Source of the DNA: Tissierella praeacuta DSM 18095
GTDB lineage: Bacteria; Bacillota; Clostridia; Tissierellales; Tissierellaceae
DNA length: 64,000 nucleotides
Direction: 5' to 3'
Assembly: GCF_900128955.1 (NCBI RefSeq)
Contig: NZ_FQTY01000001.1
Location: 372,001-436,000, forward strand
In this document: positions 16,470-26,229 of the stretch, in pieces
How the letters are laid out: each line of letters begins with the position of its first letter
Numbering within the stretch: the stretch's first letter is position 1
Position numbers and translations under genes: made by a program
The notes under the pieces: generated by a model
What the model saw: the letters and a program-made list of their open reading frames with translations, nothing else
Databases searched by the model: none
What the model was told of the DNA's origin: nothing

Positions 16470-17666
16470 TTATTTAGACACTAATTCTAATGTATCTCTA
16501 GCTATCATTAATTCTTCATTTGTAGGAATAACAAGTATATTAACTGAATTTGAATCTTTATTAAGTTTAGCTTCTTCGCCTCTTACATTATTTAACTCTG
16601 TATCAATATTGATTCCTAAACATTCTAATCCTTCACAAACCTTTTCTCTAATAGAACCTGAGTTTTCACCAATACCTGCTGTAAATACTAAAGCATCTAC
16701 TCTACACATAGTAGCAACATAAGCTCCTACATATTTTTTAACTCTGTTAACAAAAACATCTAAAGCAAGCTTTGCTCTTTCGTTACCTTCATTCGCTGCT
16801 ATTTCTAAATCTCTAAAATCACTACTTATTCCTGAAATACCTAATACACCTGATTGTTTATTTAACATATTATTTACTTCTTCAAAGCTCATATTTTCCT
16901 TATCCATAATAAATGGAATTATAGCTGGATCTATATCTCCTGATCTAGTTCCCATTGCTAATCCCTCTAATGGAGTAAAGCCCATACTTGTATCCACAGA
17001 TTTTCCACCTTGTACTGCACATACACTAGAACCATTTCCTAGGTGACAAGTAACAATATTTAAGTCTTTAATATCCTTACCTAATATTTCAGCTGCTCTT
17101 AAAGATACGTATTTATGGGAAGTACCATGGAATCCGTATCTTCTAATTTTATATTTTTCATAATACTCATAAGGTATAGGATAAATATAATTATCAGCTT
17201 CCATTGTTTGGTGGAAAGCAGTGTCAAATACTGCAACCATTGGTGTATTTGGCATTAATTCTTTACAAGCTTCTATTCCAGTAATGTTTGGCGGATTATG
17301 TAAAGGTGCCAACTCTATACATTCATCAAGAACTTTCATAACCTCATCATCTATTATAACAGATGAAGCAAATGTTTCTCCACCATGTACAACTCTATGT
17401 CCTACTGCTCCAATTTCATCCATGGACTTTATTGCTCCATGATTTTCATCAATTAAAGCATTAAGAACTAGACCTAATGCAACTTTATGATTAGCCATAG
17501 GCTCTTCAATTATTACTCTCTCTTTACCTGTAGTATCATGTTTTATTTTAGAACCTTCGATTCCTATTCTCTCTACAAGTCCTTTACACAGAACTTCTTC
17601 TCCATTCATATCTATTAACTGATATTTTAGAGAAGAACTTCCACAGTTAATTACAAGAATTTTCAT
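16470..17666 (-). CDS. ackA: Acetate kinase
   Basis: AckA interconverts acetyl-phosphate + ADP and acetate + ATP, the main substrate-level phosphorylation step of acetogenic fermenters. The 398-aa protein has both family signatures: [15 protein letters not shown] near the N terminus and the [20 protein letters not shown] block near residue 225. It also has [12 protein letters not shown] and [10 protein letters not shown]. No pta gene is adjacent, unlike in many clostridia. The promoter lies in the shared region with the divergent tmcAL gene. Confidence 0.97.
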   Translation of the reverse strand: MKILVINCGSSSLKYQLIDMNGEEVLCKGLVERIGIEGSKIKHDTTGKERVIIEEPMANHKVALGLVLNALIDENHGAIKSMDEIGAVGHRVVHGGETFASSVIIDDEVMKVLDECIELAPLHNPPNITGIEACKELMPNTPMVAVFDTAFHQTMEADNYIYPIPYEYYEKYKIRRYGFHGTSHKYVSLRAAEILGKDIKDLNIVTCHLGNGSSVCAVQGGKSVDTSMGFTPLEGLAMGTRSGDIDPAIIPFIMDKENMSFEEVNNMLNKQSGVLGISGISSDFRDLEIAANEGNERAKLALDVFVNRVKKYVGAYVATMCRVDALVFTAGIGENSGSIREKVCEGLECLGINIDTELNNVRGEEAKLNKDSNSVNILVIPTNEELMIARDTLELVSK

Positions 17667-17711
17667 ATTTTATTCCTCCTAATTAATTAATTGTTCTTTT
17701 GTCTATAATTC

Positions 17712-17740
17712 ATAATATTACATTTGTGTTAAAAAATCAA
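17712..17740 (-). promoter_or_regulatory. ackA: Putative ackA promoter
   Basis: TTGATT (17735-17740) and TATTAT (17712-17717) are 17 bp apart on the minus strand, about 45 bp before the ackA ATG. Its -35 box lies within the opposing tmcAL promoter. Confidence 0.55.
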
Positions 17741-17751
17741 CATGATATAAT
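17724..17751 (+). promoter_or_regulatory. tmcAL: Putative tmcAL promoter
   Basis: TTGTGT (17724-17729) and TATAAT (17746-17751) are separated by 16 bp on the plus strand. It overlaps the ackA promoter, so RNA polymerase binding at the two may be mutually exclusive. Confidence 0.5.
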
Positions 17752-17778
17752 TAAAGAAAATATATTTTGGAGGTTACT

Positions 17779-19023
17779 ATGACAGTTGTTGGGTTTATTA
17801 CTGAATATAATCCATTTCATTATGGACATAAATATCATTTAGAGCAATCTATGAAAAAATCTAAGGGAGATTATTCTATTGCTATAATGAGTGGTTCATT
17901 TTTACAGAGAGGTGAACCATCTTTTATAGATAAGTGGTCAAAGGCTAAAATGGCAATAGATAATGGTGTAGATTTAGTATTAGAACTACCCTTTATATTT
18001 GCATCCCAATCTGCAGAATTATTTGCTTATGGAGGAGTAAAGTTAATGGATAGTCTAAACATTGTAGACTTCCTAGCATTTGGGACTGAAATAGGAGAAT
18101 TAGAACCCTTAGAAAGAATATCATCTATACTATCAGAAGAACCTAATTTCTACAAAGAAAAATTAAAATATTATTTGTCTTTGGGACTATCCTATTCCAT
18201 ATCACGAAGCAACGCAATTAGAGAATATATTAATATTATTTTGCCAAATAATCAATATGACTATGAAAAAATACTTGCTCAATCTAATAATATATTAGGA
18301 ATAGAGTATTTAAAAGCATTAAATAAAATTAAATCTAAAATAACCCCTATTGCCATAAAGCGTTCTGGCAGCCATTACAATGATTTACATTTATCCAATG
18401 GTTTTGCTAGTGCAACGGCAATAAGGAATTTAATTAAAAATAAAGACTTAAATCATATTAAAGATTTAGTTCCTATTGAAACATATTATTGTCTAGAAGA
18501 ATATCTTAATAAATATAAGGACTTTAACTATATAGAAAATTATAATCAAATTTTTTTGTATTTAATTCGAACAATAGAGAAAAACAAGTTACAATCTTTA
18601 ATAGATATTGAAAATGGTCTTGAAAATAGGATGATTGCTCAAGGCTCTAAAAATAATAATATTAAAAAAATAATAGATAACATTATAACAAAAAGATATC
18701 CAAGAACACGCATACAAAGACTATTTATTCATCTATTAAATCAACTTGATAAAAACACTTTCAAAGAACTTTATAATTGTTACCCTTCATATATTAGAGT
18801 CTTAGGTTCTAATAAAAAAGGTTTAATTTTATTAAATAAAATCAAGGAAAACTCTTCTTTACCTATTATAACAAAATTTGCTGATTATAAACATTTTAAA
18901 TCTGAAGCCTTAGAAAAAATTCTTATATTTGATAAAAGAGCTACAGATATATTCTTTCTTGGATTAAATTCATCCAATGCTTTGGCAAATATGGATTATT
19001 ATAATTCTCCTTATATTAAATAA
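17779..19023 (+). CDS. tmcAL: tRNA(Met) cytidine acetate ligase TmcAL (YlbM family)
   Basis: TmcAL activates acetate with ATP and forms N4-acetylcytidine at the wobble position of elongator tRNA-Met. The 414-aa protein starts MTVVGFITEYNPFHYGHKYH, with the nucleotidyltransferase HxGH motif (HYGH), followed by AIMSGSFLQRGEPSFIDKW and LPFIFASQSAELFAYGG; SGSHYNDLHLSNGFASATAIR is also characteristic. The ATG at 17779 is preceded by TTGGAGGTTACT; the longer frame begins inside that site. It is followed by ylbJ on the same strand, a pairing also seen in Bacillus. Confidence 0.93.
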   Translation: MTVVGFITEYNPFHYGHKYHLEQSMKKSKGDYSIAIMSGSFLQRGEPSFIDKWSKAKMAIDNGVDLVLELPFIFASQSAELFAYGGVKLMDSLNIVDFLAFGTEIGELEPLERISSILSEEPNFYKEKLKYYLSLGLSYSISRSNAIREYINIILPNNQYDYEKILAQSNNILGIEYLKALNKIKSKITPIAIKRSGSHYNDLHLSNGFASATAIRNLIKNKDLNHIKDLVPIETYYCLEEYLNKYKDFNYIENYNQIFLYLIRTIEKNKLQSLIDIENGLENRMIAQGSKNNNIKKIIDNIITKRYPRTRIQRLFIHLLNQLDKNTFKELYNCYPSYIRVLGSNKKGLILLNKIKENSSLPIITKFADYKHFKSEALEKILIFDKRATDIFFLGLNSSNALANMDYYNSPYIK

Positions 19024-19076
19024 TACATCATATTGTCCTCCTATAATTCATAAAATTGTTTATAGGGGGTGCAAAT

Positions 19077-20303
19077 ATGATAAAGAAAAAAAAGAATAAA
19101 AAATTTAATATGAATTTAATATTTTTAGTAATAATTATTATGGCATTAACAGGAATAATAGCTAATCCTAAACTTTCTCTAAACAGTGCTATTGCTGGTA
19201 TAAATACATGGTTTAATATAATACTTCCTTCTCTACTACCTTTTTTTATTATATCTGAGATCCTTATAGGGTTGGGATTTGTTGATTTCATAGGAAAACT
19301 ATTGGAACCATTAATGAAACCATTGTTTAACATACCAGGTGAAGGTGCATTTCCTCTAACTATGTCTTTATTATCTGGTTACCCCGTTGGTACTAAGATA
19401 ACATCTAGATTAAGAGAAGAAAAATTAATAACAAAGAATGAAGGTAATAGACTAATATGCTTTACAAGTACATCTGGACCTCTTTTTATGTTAGGTGCAG
19501 TCAGTATAGGAATGTTAAACGACTCTAAAATTTCACCATTAATTATTATTCCCCATTACTTATCTGTATTAGTATTGGGATTGTTTTTTAGATTTTATAA
19601 TTCAAGTAATACTCCATTAATCAAAAGACAAAAAAGAAATATATTTCAAGAAATACAAGACTCCTATATTACATGGTCAAAAACAAAAAAATCCATAGGT
19701 TCTTTAATAGCAAAATCTGTTAAAGAAAGTATGGATACTATAATACTAATAGGAGGTTTAATAATATTCTACTCCGTATTAGTTGAAGTATTGTTTAGTA
19801 TGAAGTTTTTCAATACAATTCTATATTATATAAGCAACTTATTAAATTTAGATTCACAGCTAATTAAGGGTACCATTATAGGATTTTTTGAAATGACTAT
19901 AGGTTGTAAAAACATTTCTCTTTCAAATATAAGTTTTATTAATAAAATACTAGTAATTAACTTTTTAATTGGATGGGGTGGACTTTCAGTTCATAGTCAA
20001 GCCCTTAGTTTTATTAATAGCACAGACTTAAATAGCAAATTATATATTATATCAAAATTTTTTCATGGAATATTATCTTCTATCTTTGGATATATAATAT
20101 ATTTACTAAAGTATCAAGACTATGTACAAACAACCTTTTATAATTCAATACCTTTTAATATTCAATACAGCTTTTCTAATTGGGTTTTCCTATTAACTAG
20201 CTCTACTAGACTTGCTTTAACTTTGAGTATATATGTTTTTTTTCTATCAATATTAGTTTCTATTATATATGAAATATTTAAAAGGCTCAATTTGAGCCTC
20301 TAA
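19077..20303 (+). CDS. ylbJ: Sporulation integral membrane protein YlbJ
   Basis: YlbJ is a polytopic membrane protein of the nucleoside-recognition (Gate) family, required for proper spore cortex formation in B. subtilis. At 408 aa it matches the family length. It has about eight hydrophobic segments and blocks such as IILPSLLPFFIISEILIGLG, GAFPLTMSLLSGYPVGTKIT and LIGWGGLSVHSQALSFI. The start at 19077 follows GGGGGTGCAAAT. The last 17 bp overlap the opposing coiled-coil gene. Its presence is the best evidence that the organism sporulates. Confidence 0.92.
   Translation: MIKKKKNKKFNMNLIFLVIIIMALTGIIANPKLSLNSAIAGINTWFNIILPSLLPFFIISEILIGLGFVDFIGKLLEPLMKPLFNIPGEGAFPLTMSLLSGYPVGTKITSRLREEKLITKNEGNRLICFTSTSGPLFMLGAVSIGMLNDSKISPLIIIPHYLSVLVLGLFFRFYNSSNTPLIKRQKRNIFQEIQDSYITWSKTKKSIGSLIAKSVKESMDTIILIGGLIIFYSVLVEVLFSMKFFNTILYYISNLLNLDSQLIKGTIIGFFEMTIGCKNISLSNISFINKILVINFLIGWGGLSVHSQALSFINSTDLNSKLYIISKFFHGILSSIFGYIIYLLKYQDYVQTTFYNSIPFNIQYSFSNWVFLLTSSTRLALTLSIYVFFLSILVSIIYEIFKRLNLSL
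20283..20299. terminator. Small inverted repeat in the overlapping 3' ends of ylbJ and the coiled-coil gene
   Basis: Seven-base arms AGGCTCA and TGAGCCT with a 3-base loop. On the minus strand it is followed by TTTTAAATATTT. It is a plausible weak bidirectional terminator embedded in coding sequence of both genes. Confidence 0.45.
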
Positions 20304-20733
20304 GTTCTTTTCTATTTTCATTTAATAATTGAATTAATTCTTTCAAGTTTTCTTGGGTTTCCTCTAATAAGCTATCAGCATATTCCATGGCACCAATTCT
20401 AATTTCCTTAGCATTGGACTGAGCTTTATTAATTATTTCTTCTGCCCTAGCATTTGCCTTTTTAGTAATTTCCTCTTGATCAACTAATTCTTCTAATCTA
20501 TATTCAGCCTCTTTTAAAACTGTATCTGCATCTTTCTGAGCTTCTGCTAAAATCCTCTGTCTTTCGTCTTTAATCCAAGCCGCTTGCTTGATTTCATCTG
20601 GTAATTTAATTCTAATTTCTTTTAATATTTCTAAAACTTCAAATTTGTCTATCATAACTTTCCCTGAGAATGGTAAACTTGTCCCTGCTTCTACAATATC
20701 CTCTATTTCATCAATTAATCTTAAAACTTCCAT
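20287..20733 (-). CDS. Coiled-coil protein of the coaD cluster (V-ATPase-subunit-like)
   Basis: This 148-aa, highly charged protein is predicted to be a long alpha-helical coiled coil (residues about 50-140: AQKDADTVLKEAEYRLEELVDQ, NARAEEIINKAQSNAKEI). Similar clostridial genes next to coaD are annotated only as ATPase or vacuolar-type subunit-like proteins because of this helix pattern; the function is unknown. It resembles cell-division scaffolds (DivIVA/SepF-like helices) only in composition. It is six bp downstream of coaD and overlaps ylbJ tail to tail. Confidence 0.65.
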   Translation of the reverse strand: MEVLRLIDEIEDIVEAGTSLPFSGKVMIDKFEVLEILKEIRIKLPDEIKQAAWIKDERQRILAEAQKDADTVLKEAEYRLEELVDQEEITKKANARAEEIINKAQSNAKEIRIGAMEYADSLLEETQENLKELIQLLNENRKELRGSN

Positions 20734-20738
20734 ATGTA

Positions 20739-21221
20739 CTATATTCCTCCTTTAAATTTATTCTTTAAAGCTTGTTCAACAACTTTGGGAACAAAACAAG
20801 AAATATTTCCACCAAACATAGCTACTTCTTTAACAATGCTTGAACTTAAATATGCATATTTGCTACTAGATACCATAAAAAGTGTTTCAATTTCAGTATT
20901 TATTTTTTTATTAACTAAAGCCATCTGCATTTCATATTCAAAATCTGAAACAGCTCTAAGTCCCCTAATCATAGTTGTACAATTTCTTTTTATTGCATAA
21001 TCAGTGAGAAGTCCAGAAAAAAAATCTATTTCCACATTAGGAAATTCTTTTGTAACCCCTTTTAATAATTCAATTCTTTCTTCTAAAGAAAAAACACTTT
21101 TCTTAGATGGGTTATTTAATACAGCTACTATTAGATGTTCCACCTTTTTAGAAGTTCTTTCTATAATATCTAAATGACCATATGTAACTGGATCAAAGCT
21201 CCCTGGATATATTGCTCTCAT
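20739..21221 (-). CDS. coaD: Phosphopantetheine adenylyltransferase
   Basis: CoaD catalyses the penultimate step of coenzyme A synthesis. The 160-aa protein opens with [20 protein letters not shown], containing the TxGH nucleotidyl-transfer motif, and has [20 protein letters not shown] and the ISSSxxxE-type block near [16 protein letters not shown]. The other CoA enzyme here is CoaBC at 39609-40817. rsmD is 12 bp upstream; rsmD-coaD is a conserved pair. Confidence 0.97.
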   Translation of the reverse strand: MRAIYPGSFDPVTYGHLDIIERTSKKVEHLIVAVLNNPSKKSVFSLEERIELLKGVTKEFPNVEIDFFSGLLTDYAIKRNCTTMIRGLRAVSDFEYEMQMALVNKKINTEIETLFMVSSSKYAYLSSSIVKEVAMFGGNISCFVPKVVEQALKNKFKGGI

Positions 21222-21233
21222 AAAATTTCCTCC

Positions 21234-21791
21234 TTAAGTCTTTCTCTTATAAAACGATAAGGATTTACTGCCATATCTTCTAAAATCCGATTTAATAAAT
21301 CCAAATAAATTATCTTCTAAATCTAATTCCTTTTCATGTTCAACCACTATAATACCGTCTTTAGTCAAAATATCTCCTATATCTATGGCTTTTAGAAGTT
21401 CATTAATTAATCCTTCTTGACGAAAAGGAGGATCTAAATAGATATAATTAAATGCTAATTTTTTTGCACTAAATTTTCTCATGGCTACTAAAATATCCGA
21501 TTTAATTACAATACCTTGTTCTAAAAATCTTGTATGCTCTAAATTTTCATTTATAATATTTATGCTCTCTATAGAATTATCTATAAAATAGCAGGTTTTA
21601 GCTCCTCTACTTAAAAATTCTATGCCTATAGAGCCAGAACCTCCAAATGCATCTAATATAATGCTGTTTTCATCTATATGATTTAATATATTAAATAAGG
21701 CTTCCTTGGTTCTGTCCTCAGTTGGTCTAACTTTCATTCCTTTAGGCACCTTTAATTTATGTCCTTTTCTAGAACCTGATATAACTCTCAA
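21234..21791 (-). CDS. rsmD: 16S rRNA (guanine-966-N2)-methyltransferase RsmD
   Basis: This 185-aa SAM-dependent methyltransferase modifies 16S rRNA. It begins MRVISGSRKGHKLKVPKG, then RPTEDRTKEALFNIL, the SAM loop LDAFGGSGSIGIEFLSRGA, and the catalytic DPPF motif (YLDPPFRQEG). It lies between recG and coaD, the usual arrangement. Confidence 0.95.
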   Translation of the reverse strand: MRVISGSRKGHKLKVPKGMKVRPTEDRTKEALFNILNHIDENSIILDAFGGSGSIGIEFLSRGAKTCYFIDNSIESINIINENLEHTRFLEQGIVIKSDILVAMRKFSAKKLAFNYIYLDPPFRQEGLINELLKAIDIGDILTKDGIIVVEHEKELDLEDNLFGFIKSDFRRYGSKSLSFYKRKT

Positions 21792-21851
21792 GTATTTACC
21801 TCCTCACTTACACAATTATTTTATCATATATTAAGGATTTTGAAACAAAAA

Positions 21852-23912
21852 TTAATTAAAAGTTAAATATTCTTCAGAATTTGAGAACATTTTTTGTATC
21901 TGATTTTTTAATTCTCTATATTTTTCCTTTGATAAATTAGGGTCTTGATTTATAATATTTATACCTTCCTTTTGAGCCAGCTTTAAAATCTCCATATCTG
22001 TAAACAAATTAGCTACCTTCAACTCAGGTAATCCATGTTGTCTAGTTCCAAAAAATTCTCCTGGCCCTCTTAATTCCAAATCTTTTTCTGAAATCTTAAA
22101 CCCATCAGTAGAATTTTGTAATATTCTCATTCTCTCCCTAGCTATTTTACTATTACTTTCATTTATCAATATACAATAAGACTGATGCTCTCCTCTTCCT
22201 ACTCTTCCTCTTAATTGATGTAATTGAGCTAACCCAAACCTTTCTGCATTATAAATAACCATAATATTAGAATTTGGTACATTTACACCTACTTCTATAA
22301 CTGTAGTTGAAACTAATATATCAATTTTATGCTCCTTAAATTCTTCCATAACTAAATCCTTTTCTTTAGGTTTCATTTTACCGTGTAATAGCCCAAGCTT
22401 AAAATCCTTAAATATATTATCTTTGAAATTTATATATAACTCTTCCGCCGCATTTAATGTTAAGTTTTCATTTTCCTCTATTAAAGGGCATACTATATAT
22501 GCCTGTCTCCCTTCTAAAATTTGTTTACTAATAAATTTATTAACTCTTTCTATCATTTCAGGTCCAACAGCATATGTTTCGATTTCCTTTCTGCCTGGCG
22601 GAAGTTCATCAATAATAGAAATATCTAAATCTCCATATAAAATAAGAGCCAAGGTTCTAGGAATAGGAGTTGCAGTCATTACAATAATATCAGGATTATT
22701 TCCTTTTTGAGATAAAATAGCCCTCTGTTTTACACCAAATCTATGTTGTTCGTCTGTAATAGCAAGTCCTAGATTTTTAAATTCTACATTATCCTGAATT
22801 ATAGCATGAGTTCCTACTAGTATGTCTATATTTCCTTCTTTTAAACCCAATAATATTTCTTCTTTTGCCTTTGGAGAAATACTTCCAATTAATAATTCTA
22901 TTGTAATATTATGTCCTGAAAAAAAACTCCTTAAAGACTCAAAATGCTGACTAGCTAGTATTTCTGTAGGAGCCATCATTACAGCCTGATAACCAGATAA
23001 TATGGCCTTAAGCATAGAAAGAACTGCCACTACAGTTTTACCTGAGCCTACATCTCCTTGTACCAATCTATTCATTTGAGTATCTCTTTCCATATCTGCT
23101 TCAATTTCTTTAAAAACATTAATTTGTGAATTGGTAAGTTTAAAAGGTAGTTTTTCAATAAAATCATATATTTCTTTAGTTTTGTTAAATCTAATCCCCT
23201 TATTATTGCTAAAGTTTTTATTTTTAATAATCAAAAGTCCCATCTGCAGAATTAACAATTCTTGAAAAGAAAGTCTTTTCTTAGCCTTTTCTAATAAAAT
23301 ATTATTTTTAGGAAAGTGAATATTTCTAATAGCATCTTTTATTCCAATTAACTCATATTTATCCATTATATCTTTTGGTAAAAATTCTATAATTTTATCT
23401 ATATATTCATTAATAGAATAATCAACAATCTTCATTATTTCATTATTAGTTAATCCCTCAGTTAGAGAATATATAGGAGTTATTCTTCCTACTTTATCCC
23501 TATCATTAGTTTTTTCAAAAACAGGACTAATTATTTGAATTTCCATTCCAACTTTATTAATTTTTCCATTTACTATTATTGTTTCACCAATTCTAAATTT
23601 ATCTTTTAGATATTCTTGGTTAAACCATATTAAATTTGCATTGTAAGAACTATCCTTAACAGGGATTTTTATAATGGATAAATTCCTCCTGGGTCTTAAT
23701 ATATTAGCTCTACCTATTATCTCAACTTCTAAACTTACTTTTTCTCCTATTTGACATTCTCTCAATGTCTTAAATTTCGTTCTATCATCATAATCTCTAG
23801 GTATAAAATATATTAAATCTTCTATAGTATTTATATTTAACCTTCTTAGTTTAGAAGCCCTTTTAGGACCTACACCTTTTATATATTGAATATTTGCAGA
23901 TAATGACTCCAT
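21852..23912 (-). CDS. recG: ATP-dependent DNA helicase RecG
   Basis: RecG remodels stalled forks and Holliday junctions. The 686-aa protein has an N-terminal HhH/OB wedge region (YIKGVGPKRASKLRRLNI...), the Walker A GDVGSGKTVVAVLSML, the DEQH box (ITDEQHRFGVKQR), TATPIPRTLALILYGDLD, and the C-terminal helicase motif IYNAERFGLAQLHQLRGRVGRG. The ATG at 23912 lies about 30 bp after the fakA terminator hairpin, leaving little room for a separate promoter. Confidence 0.97.
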   Translation of the reverse strand: MESLSANIQYIKGVGPKRASKLRRLNINTIEDLIYFIPRDYDDRTKFKTLRECQIGEKVSLEVEIIGRANILRPRRNLSIIKIPVKDSSYNANLIWFNQEYLKDKFRIGETIIVNGKINKVGMEIQIISPVFEKTNDRDKVGRITPIYSLTEGLTNNEIMKIVDYSINEYIDKIIEFLPKDIMDKYELIGIKDAIRNIHFPKNNILLEKAKKRLSFQELLILQMGLLIIKNKNFSNNKGIRFNKTKEIYDFIEKLPFKLTNSQINVFKEIEADMERDTQMNRLVQGDVGSGKTVVAVLSMLKAILSGYQAVMMAPTEILASQHFESLRSFFSGHNITIELLIGSISPKAKEEILLGLKEGNIDILVGTHAIIQDNVEFKNLGLAITDEQHRFGVKQRAILSQKGNNPDIIVMTATPIPRTLALILYGDLDISIIDELPPGRKEIETYAVGPEMIERVNKFISKQILEGRQAYIVCPLIEENENLTLNAAEELYINFKDNIFKDFKLGLLHGKMKPKEKDLVMEEFKEHKIDILVSTTVIEVGVNVPNSNIMVIYNAERFGLAQLHQLRGRVGRGEHQSYCILINESNSKIARERMRILQNSTDGFKISEKDLELRGPGEFFGTRQHGLPELKVANLFTDMEILKLAQKEGINIINQDPNLSKEKYRELKNQIQKMFSNSEEYLTFN

Positions 23913-23941
23913 TTATAATCACCCCTATAGTTAATAATACC

Positions 23942-23969
23942 AAAAAACCCTACCAAAAGGTAGGGTTTT
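23942..23969 (-). terminator. Terminator after fakA, overlapping its stop codon
   Basis: Eleven-base-pair arms (23944-23954 and 23959-23969) around an AAAA loop, core ACCCTACC/GGTAGGGT, are followed on the minus strand by T residues. The right arm includes part of the fakA TAA. It lies between fakA and recG. Confidence 0.8.
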
Positions 23970-25614
23970 ATTCTACAGAAAATATATAGTAATATATAGG
24001 TTGACCGCCAAATACCAATTCTATATCAATATCTTCGTATAAGCTAGATAATTGATTTTCTAACTCCTTGGCTGAATCTTCATCTAAATCAGAACCATGT
24101 AAAATAGTAATTAGTGAAGTATCTTCGTCAATCATATTATCTAATAACTTTATAGCAACTTCATTTATATTTTTCCCATTTGCTACTATATCACCTTCAG
24201 AAATTCCAATGATATCATCCTTATATATCTTTGTACCATTTAATTCTGTATCCCTAACGGAATAAGTAACCTGACCTGTTTTAACATGTTTTATGGCATC
24301 TTTCATGCCTTCTATATTTTCCTCTAAAGATTTAAACTCATCAAAAGCCAGTAATGCAGCTATTCCTTGAGGTATAGTCTTTGAAGGAATAACTATTATA
24401 TTCCTAGAACTAAGTTCTTTAGTCTGCTCTGCTGTTAAAATAATATTACTATTATTAGGAAGTATAAATACATTTTTACCTAATGTATTATCAATAGCAT
24501 TAAGTATATCTTCTGTACTTGGATTCATAGTTTGCCCACCAGAAACCAATATATCTACATTAAGACCTTTAAAAACTTCATCAATTCCTTCTCCAATAGA
24601 TATTGCAACAAAAGAATATTCCTTTTCCAAATTTTTATTTTCTTCATCATTAGACTTGGATAATTCCGATTTTAATAAAATTTCCTCATGTTGATATCTC
24701 ATATTATCAATTTTTATATCTGTTAACTCCCCAATGCTAAGTGCTTTTTCAAGTACTACTCCTGGATTATTTGTATGGACATGAACCTTTATAAGCCCTT
24801 CTCCACCTACTACCATTAATGAATCTCCTTGTATTGATAGCTCATTTCTAAAGGAATCAATTTCTTTATAGTTGGTATTAATTATAAATTCTGTACAATA
24901 ACCATATTTAATATCATCTGTATCTATATGTTCATGACGTTGATATTCTTTTGGTTCAACTTTTTTCTTTTCTTCAATCTTAATTTCAATATTTTCTATA
25001 CCAGCTAAAGCATTGTATGCACCAGTTAAAACATAGATTAATCCTTTACCTCCTGCATCAACTACTCCAGCTTGTTTCAATACTGGAAGCATATCTGGAG
25101 TTCTACTGAGTGCTATTTCTCCATGGTTTATCACCTTTTTAAGAAAAACTAAAATGTCCTTTTCTTCTCTACTAATGGAAATTGCATATTCTCCACATTC
25201 TCTAGCCACCGTTAAAATAGTTCCTTCTGTTGGCTTCATAACAGCTTTATATGCCGTATCAGCAGCTTGCTTAAATGCCTCAGCAAGTATTTTGACATCA
25301 GCAACATCATTTCCATCTAAACCATTTGCAAACCCACGGAAAAGTTGTGATAAAATAACACCAGAGTTACCCCTAGCACCCATTAAAGAACCATGAGAGG
25401 TAGCTAATGCTATTTTAGAAACACTATTTTCGTCAAGGTTAAGTCCTTGTTTTATAGCAGAATTCACTGTCAAAGACATATTTGTACCTGTATCTCCATC
25501 AGGAACAGGAAAAACATTTAAGGAGTTTACCTCCTCTTTATTATCTTCTAGGAACTTTGCCGCACCTGCTAGAGCCTTTTTGAGCATCGCCCCATCTAGA
25601 ATTTCAATTTTCAA
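23968..25614 (-). CDS. fakA: Fatty acid kinase ATP-binding subunit FakA (DAK2/YloV family)
   Basis: FakA phosphorylates fatty acids held by FakB (DegV family) to acyl-phosphate. The 548-aa protein has an N-terminal DAK2 domain with the ATP/Mg motif NVFPVPDGDTGTNMSLTVNS, HGSLMGARGNSGVILSQLFRG and VDAGGKGLIYV. A linker follows, then a C-terminal DegV-like half (VSGGQTMNPSTEDILNAID, FILPNNSNI). The start is TTG at 25614, eight bases after GGAGG. It is 18 bp downstream of the Asp23-family gene, the conserved pair in Firmicutes. A candidate FakB partner is encoded at 45836-46666. Confidence 0.92.
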   Translation of the reverse strand: MKIEILDGAMLKKALAGAAKFLEDNKEEVNSLNVFPVPDGDTGTNMSLTVNSAIKQGLNLDENSVSKIALATSHGSLMGARGNSGVILSQLFRGFANGLDGNDVADVKILAEAFKQAADTAYKAVMKPTEGTILTVARECGEYAISISREEKDILVFLKKVINHGEIALSRTPDMLPVLKQAGVVDAGGKGLIYVLTGAYNALAGIENIEIKIEEKKKVEPKEYQRHEHIDTDDIKYGYCTEFIINTNYKEIDSFRNELSIQGDSLMVVGGEGLIKVHVHTNNPGVVLEKALSIGELTDIKIDNMRYQHEEILLKSELSKSNDEENKNLEKEYSFVAISIGEGIDEVFKGLNVDILVSGGQTMNPSTEDILNAIDNTLGKNVFILPNNSNIILTAEQTKELSSRNIIVIPSKTIPQGIAALLAFDEFKSLEENIEGMKDAIKHVKTGQVTYSVRDTELNGTKIYKDDIIGISEGDIVANGKNINEVAIKLLDNMIDEDTSLITILHGSDLDEDSAKELENQLSSLYEDIDIELVFGGQPIYYYIFSVE

Positions 25615-25632
25615 TTATAGTACCTCCTCAAA

Positions 25633-25989
25633 CTACTTTTCAACTCTTATTCCTTGTACATGTACATTTATTTTGTCTATTTTTAGACCAGTTAAATTTT
25701 CAACATTAAACTTAACCCTTTCAATTATATTTTCTGCAACTACAGATATTCTTACTCCATATTCCAATATAACATGTAAATCAATAGTTAATTTATCATC
25801 TTTTGTATATACTTTAATGCCCTTAGATAAATAGTCCCATTTCAATAACTCAAATAAACCATCTGTAGCATTCTTAGAAGCCATACCTACTATACCGTAA
25901 CTCTCCATGGCAGATATTCCTGCTAGGGTAGCTATTACATTATCATCTATACTAATCGCTCCATATTCAGTATTTGTTTTGGCTGGCAT
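25633..25989 (-). CDS. Asp23/Gls24 family envelope-stress protein (YloU-like)
   Basis: This 118-aa Asp23-family protein has the typical start GAISIDDNVIATLAGISAMESYGIVGMA, then LTIDLHVILEYGVRI, and ends INVHVQGIRVEK. The family occurs next to fakA and is linked to envelope stress; the YloU member's function is unclear. I chose the ATG at 25989, preceded by AAGGAGGCGATTATAT, over a longer frame with a basic N-terminal extension. Confidence 0.9.
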   Translation of the reverse strand: MPAKTNTEYGAISIDDNVIATLAGISAMESYGIVGMASKNATDGLFELLKWDYLSKGIKVYTKDDKLTIDLHVILEYGVRISVVAENIIERVKFNVENLTGLKIDKINVHVQGIRVEK

Positions 25990-26028
25990 ATATAATCGCC
26001 TCCTTATTTTCAATATACCATATTTTAT

Positions 26029-26057
26029 ATTTTACCCTAAATATTAAAATAGTTCAA
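26029..26057 (-). promoter_or_regulatory. Putative promoter of the asp23-fakA operon
   Basis: TTGAAC (26052-26057) and TAAAAT (26029-26034) are 17 bp apart on the minus strand, 40 bp before the gene start. The rest of the 315-bp divergent spacer 25990-26304 is AT-rich and shows no further gene. Confidence 0.5.
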
Positions 26058-26199
26058 CTAAATCCTATTATTATAATAATAAAAGCCTATATCAATATTA
26101 CAAGTTAACTTTTCTTCAAATTCATTTCCATCAAATTCTTTTTTTCAAAAAACTAAATTAAAACTTTTTTATTCATTACAAGATAATAATACATTTTGG

Positions 26200-26229
26200 T
26201 TGCATTTTTACTAATTATTATGTTAGAAT
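26200..26229 (+). promoter_or_regulatory. rpmB: Possible rpmB promoter
   Basis: TTGCAT (26200-26205) and TAGAAT (26224-26229) are 18 bp apart; an overlapping TATAAT (26229-26234) could instead pair with TTTACT (26207-26212) at 16 bp. The exact boxes are uncertain. Confidence 0.4.

Noticed and set aside
23942-23969. recG as a separately promoted gene because a terminator precedes it
   Set aside because: Only about 30 bp separate hairpin and start, with no clear -35/-10 pair. Read-through is equally likely, so I did not call a promoter.
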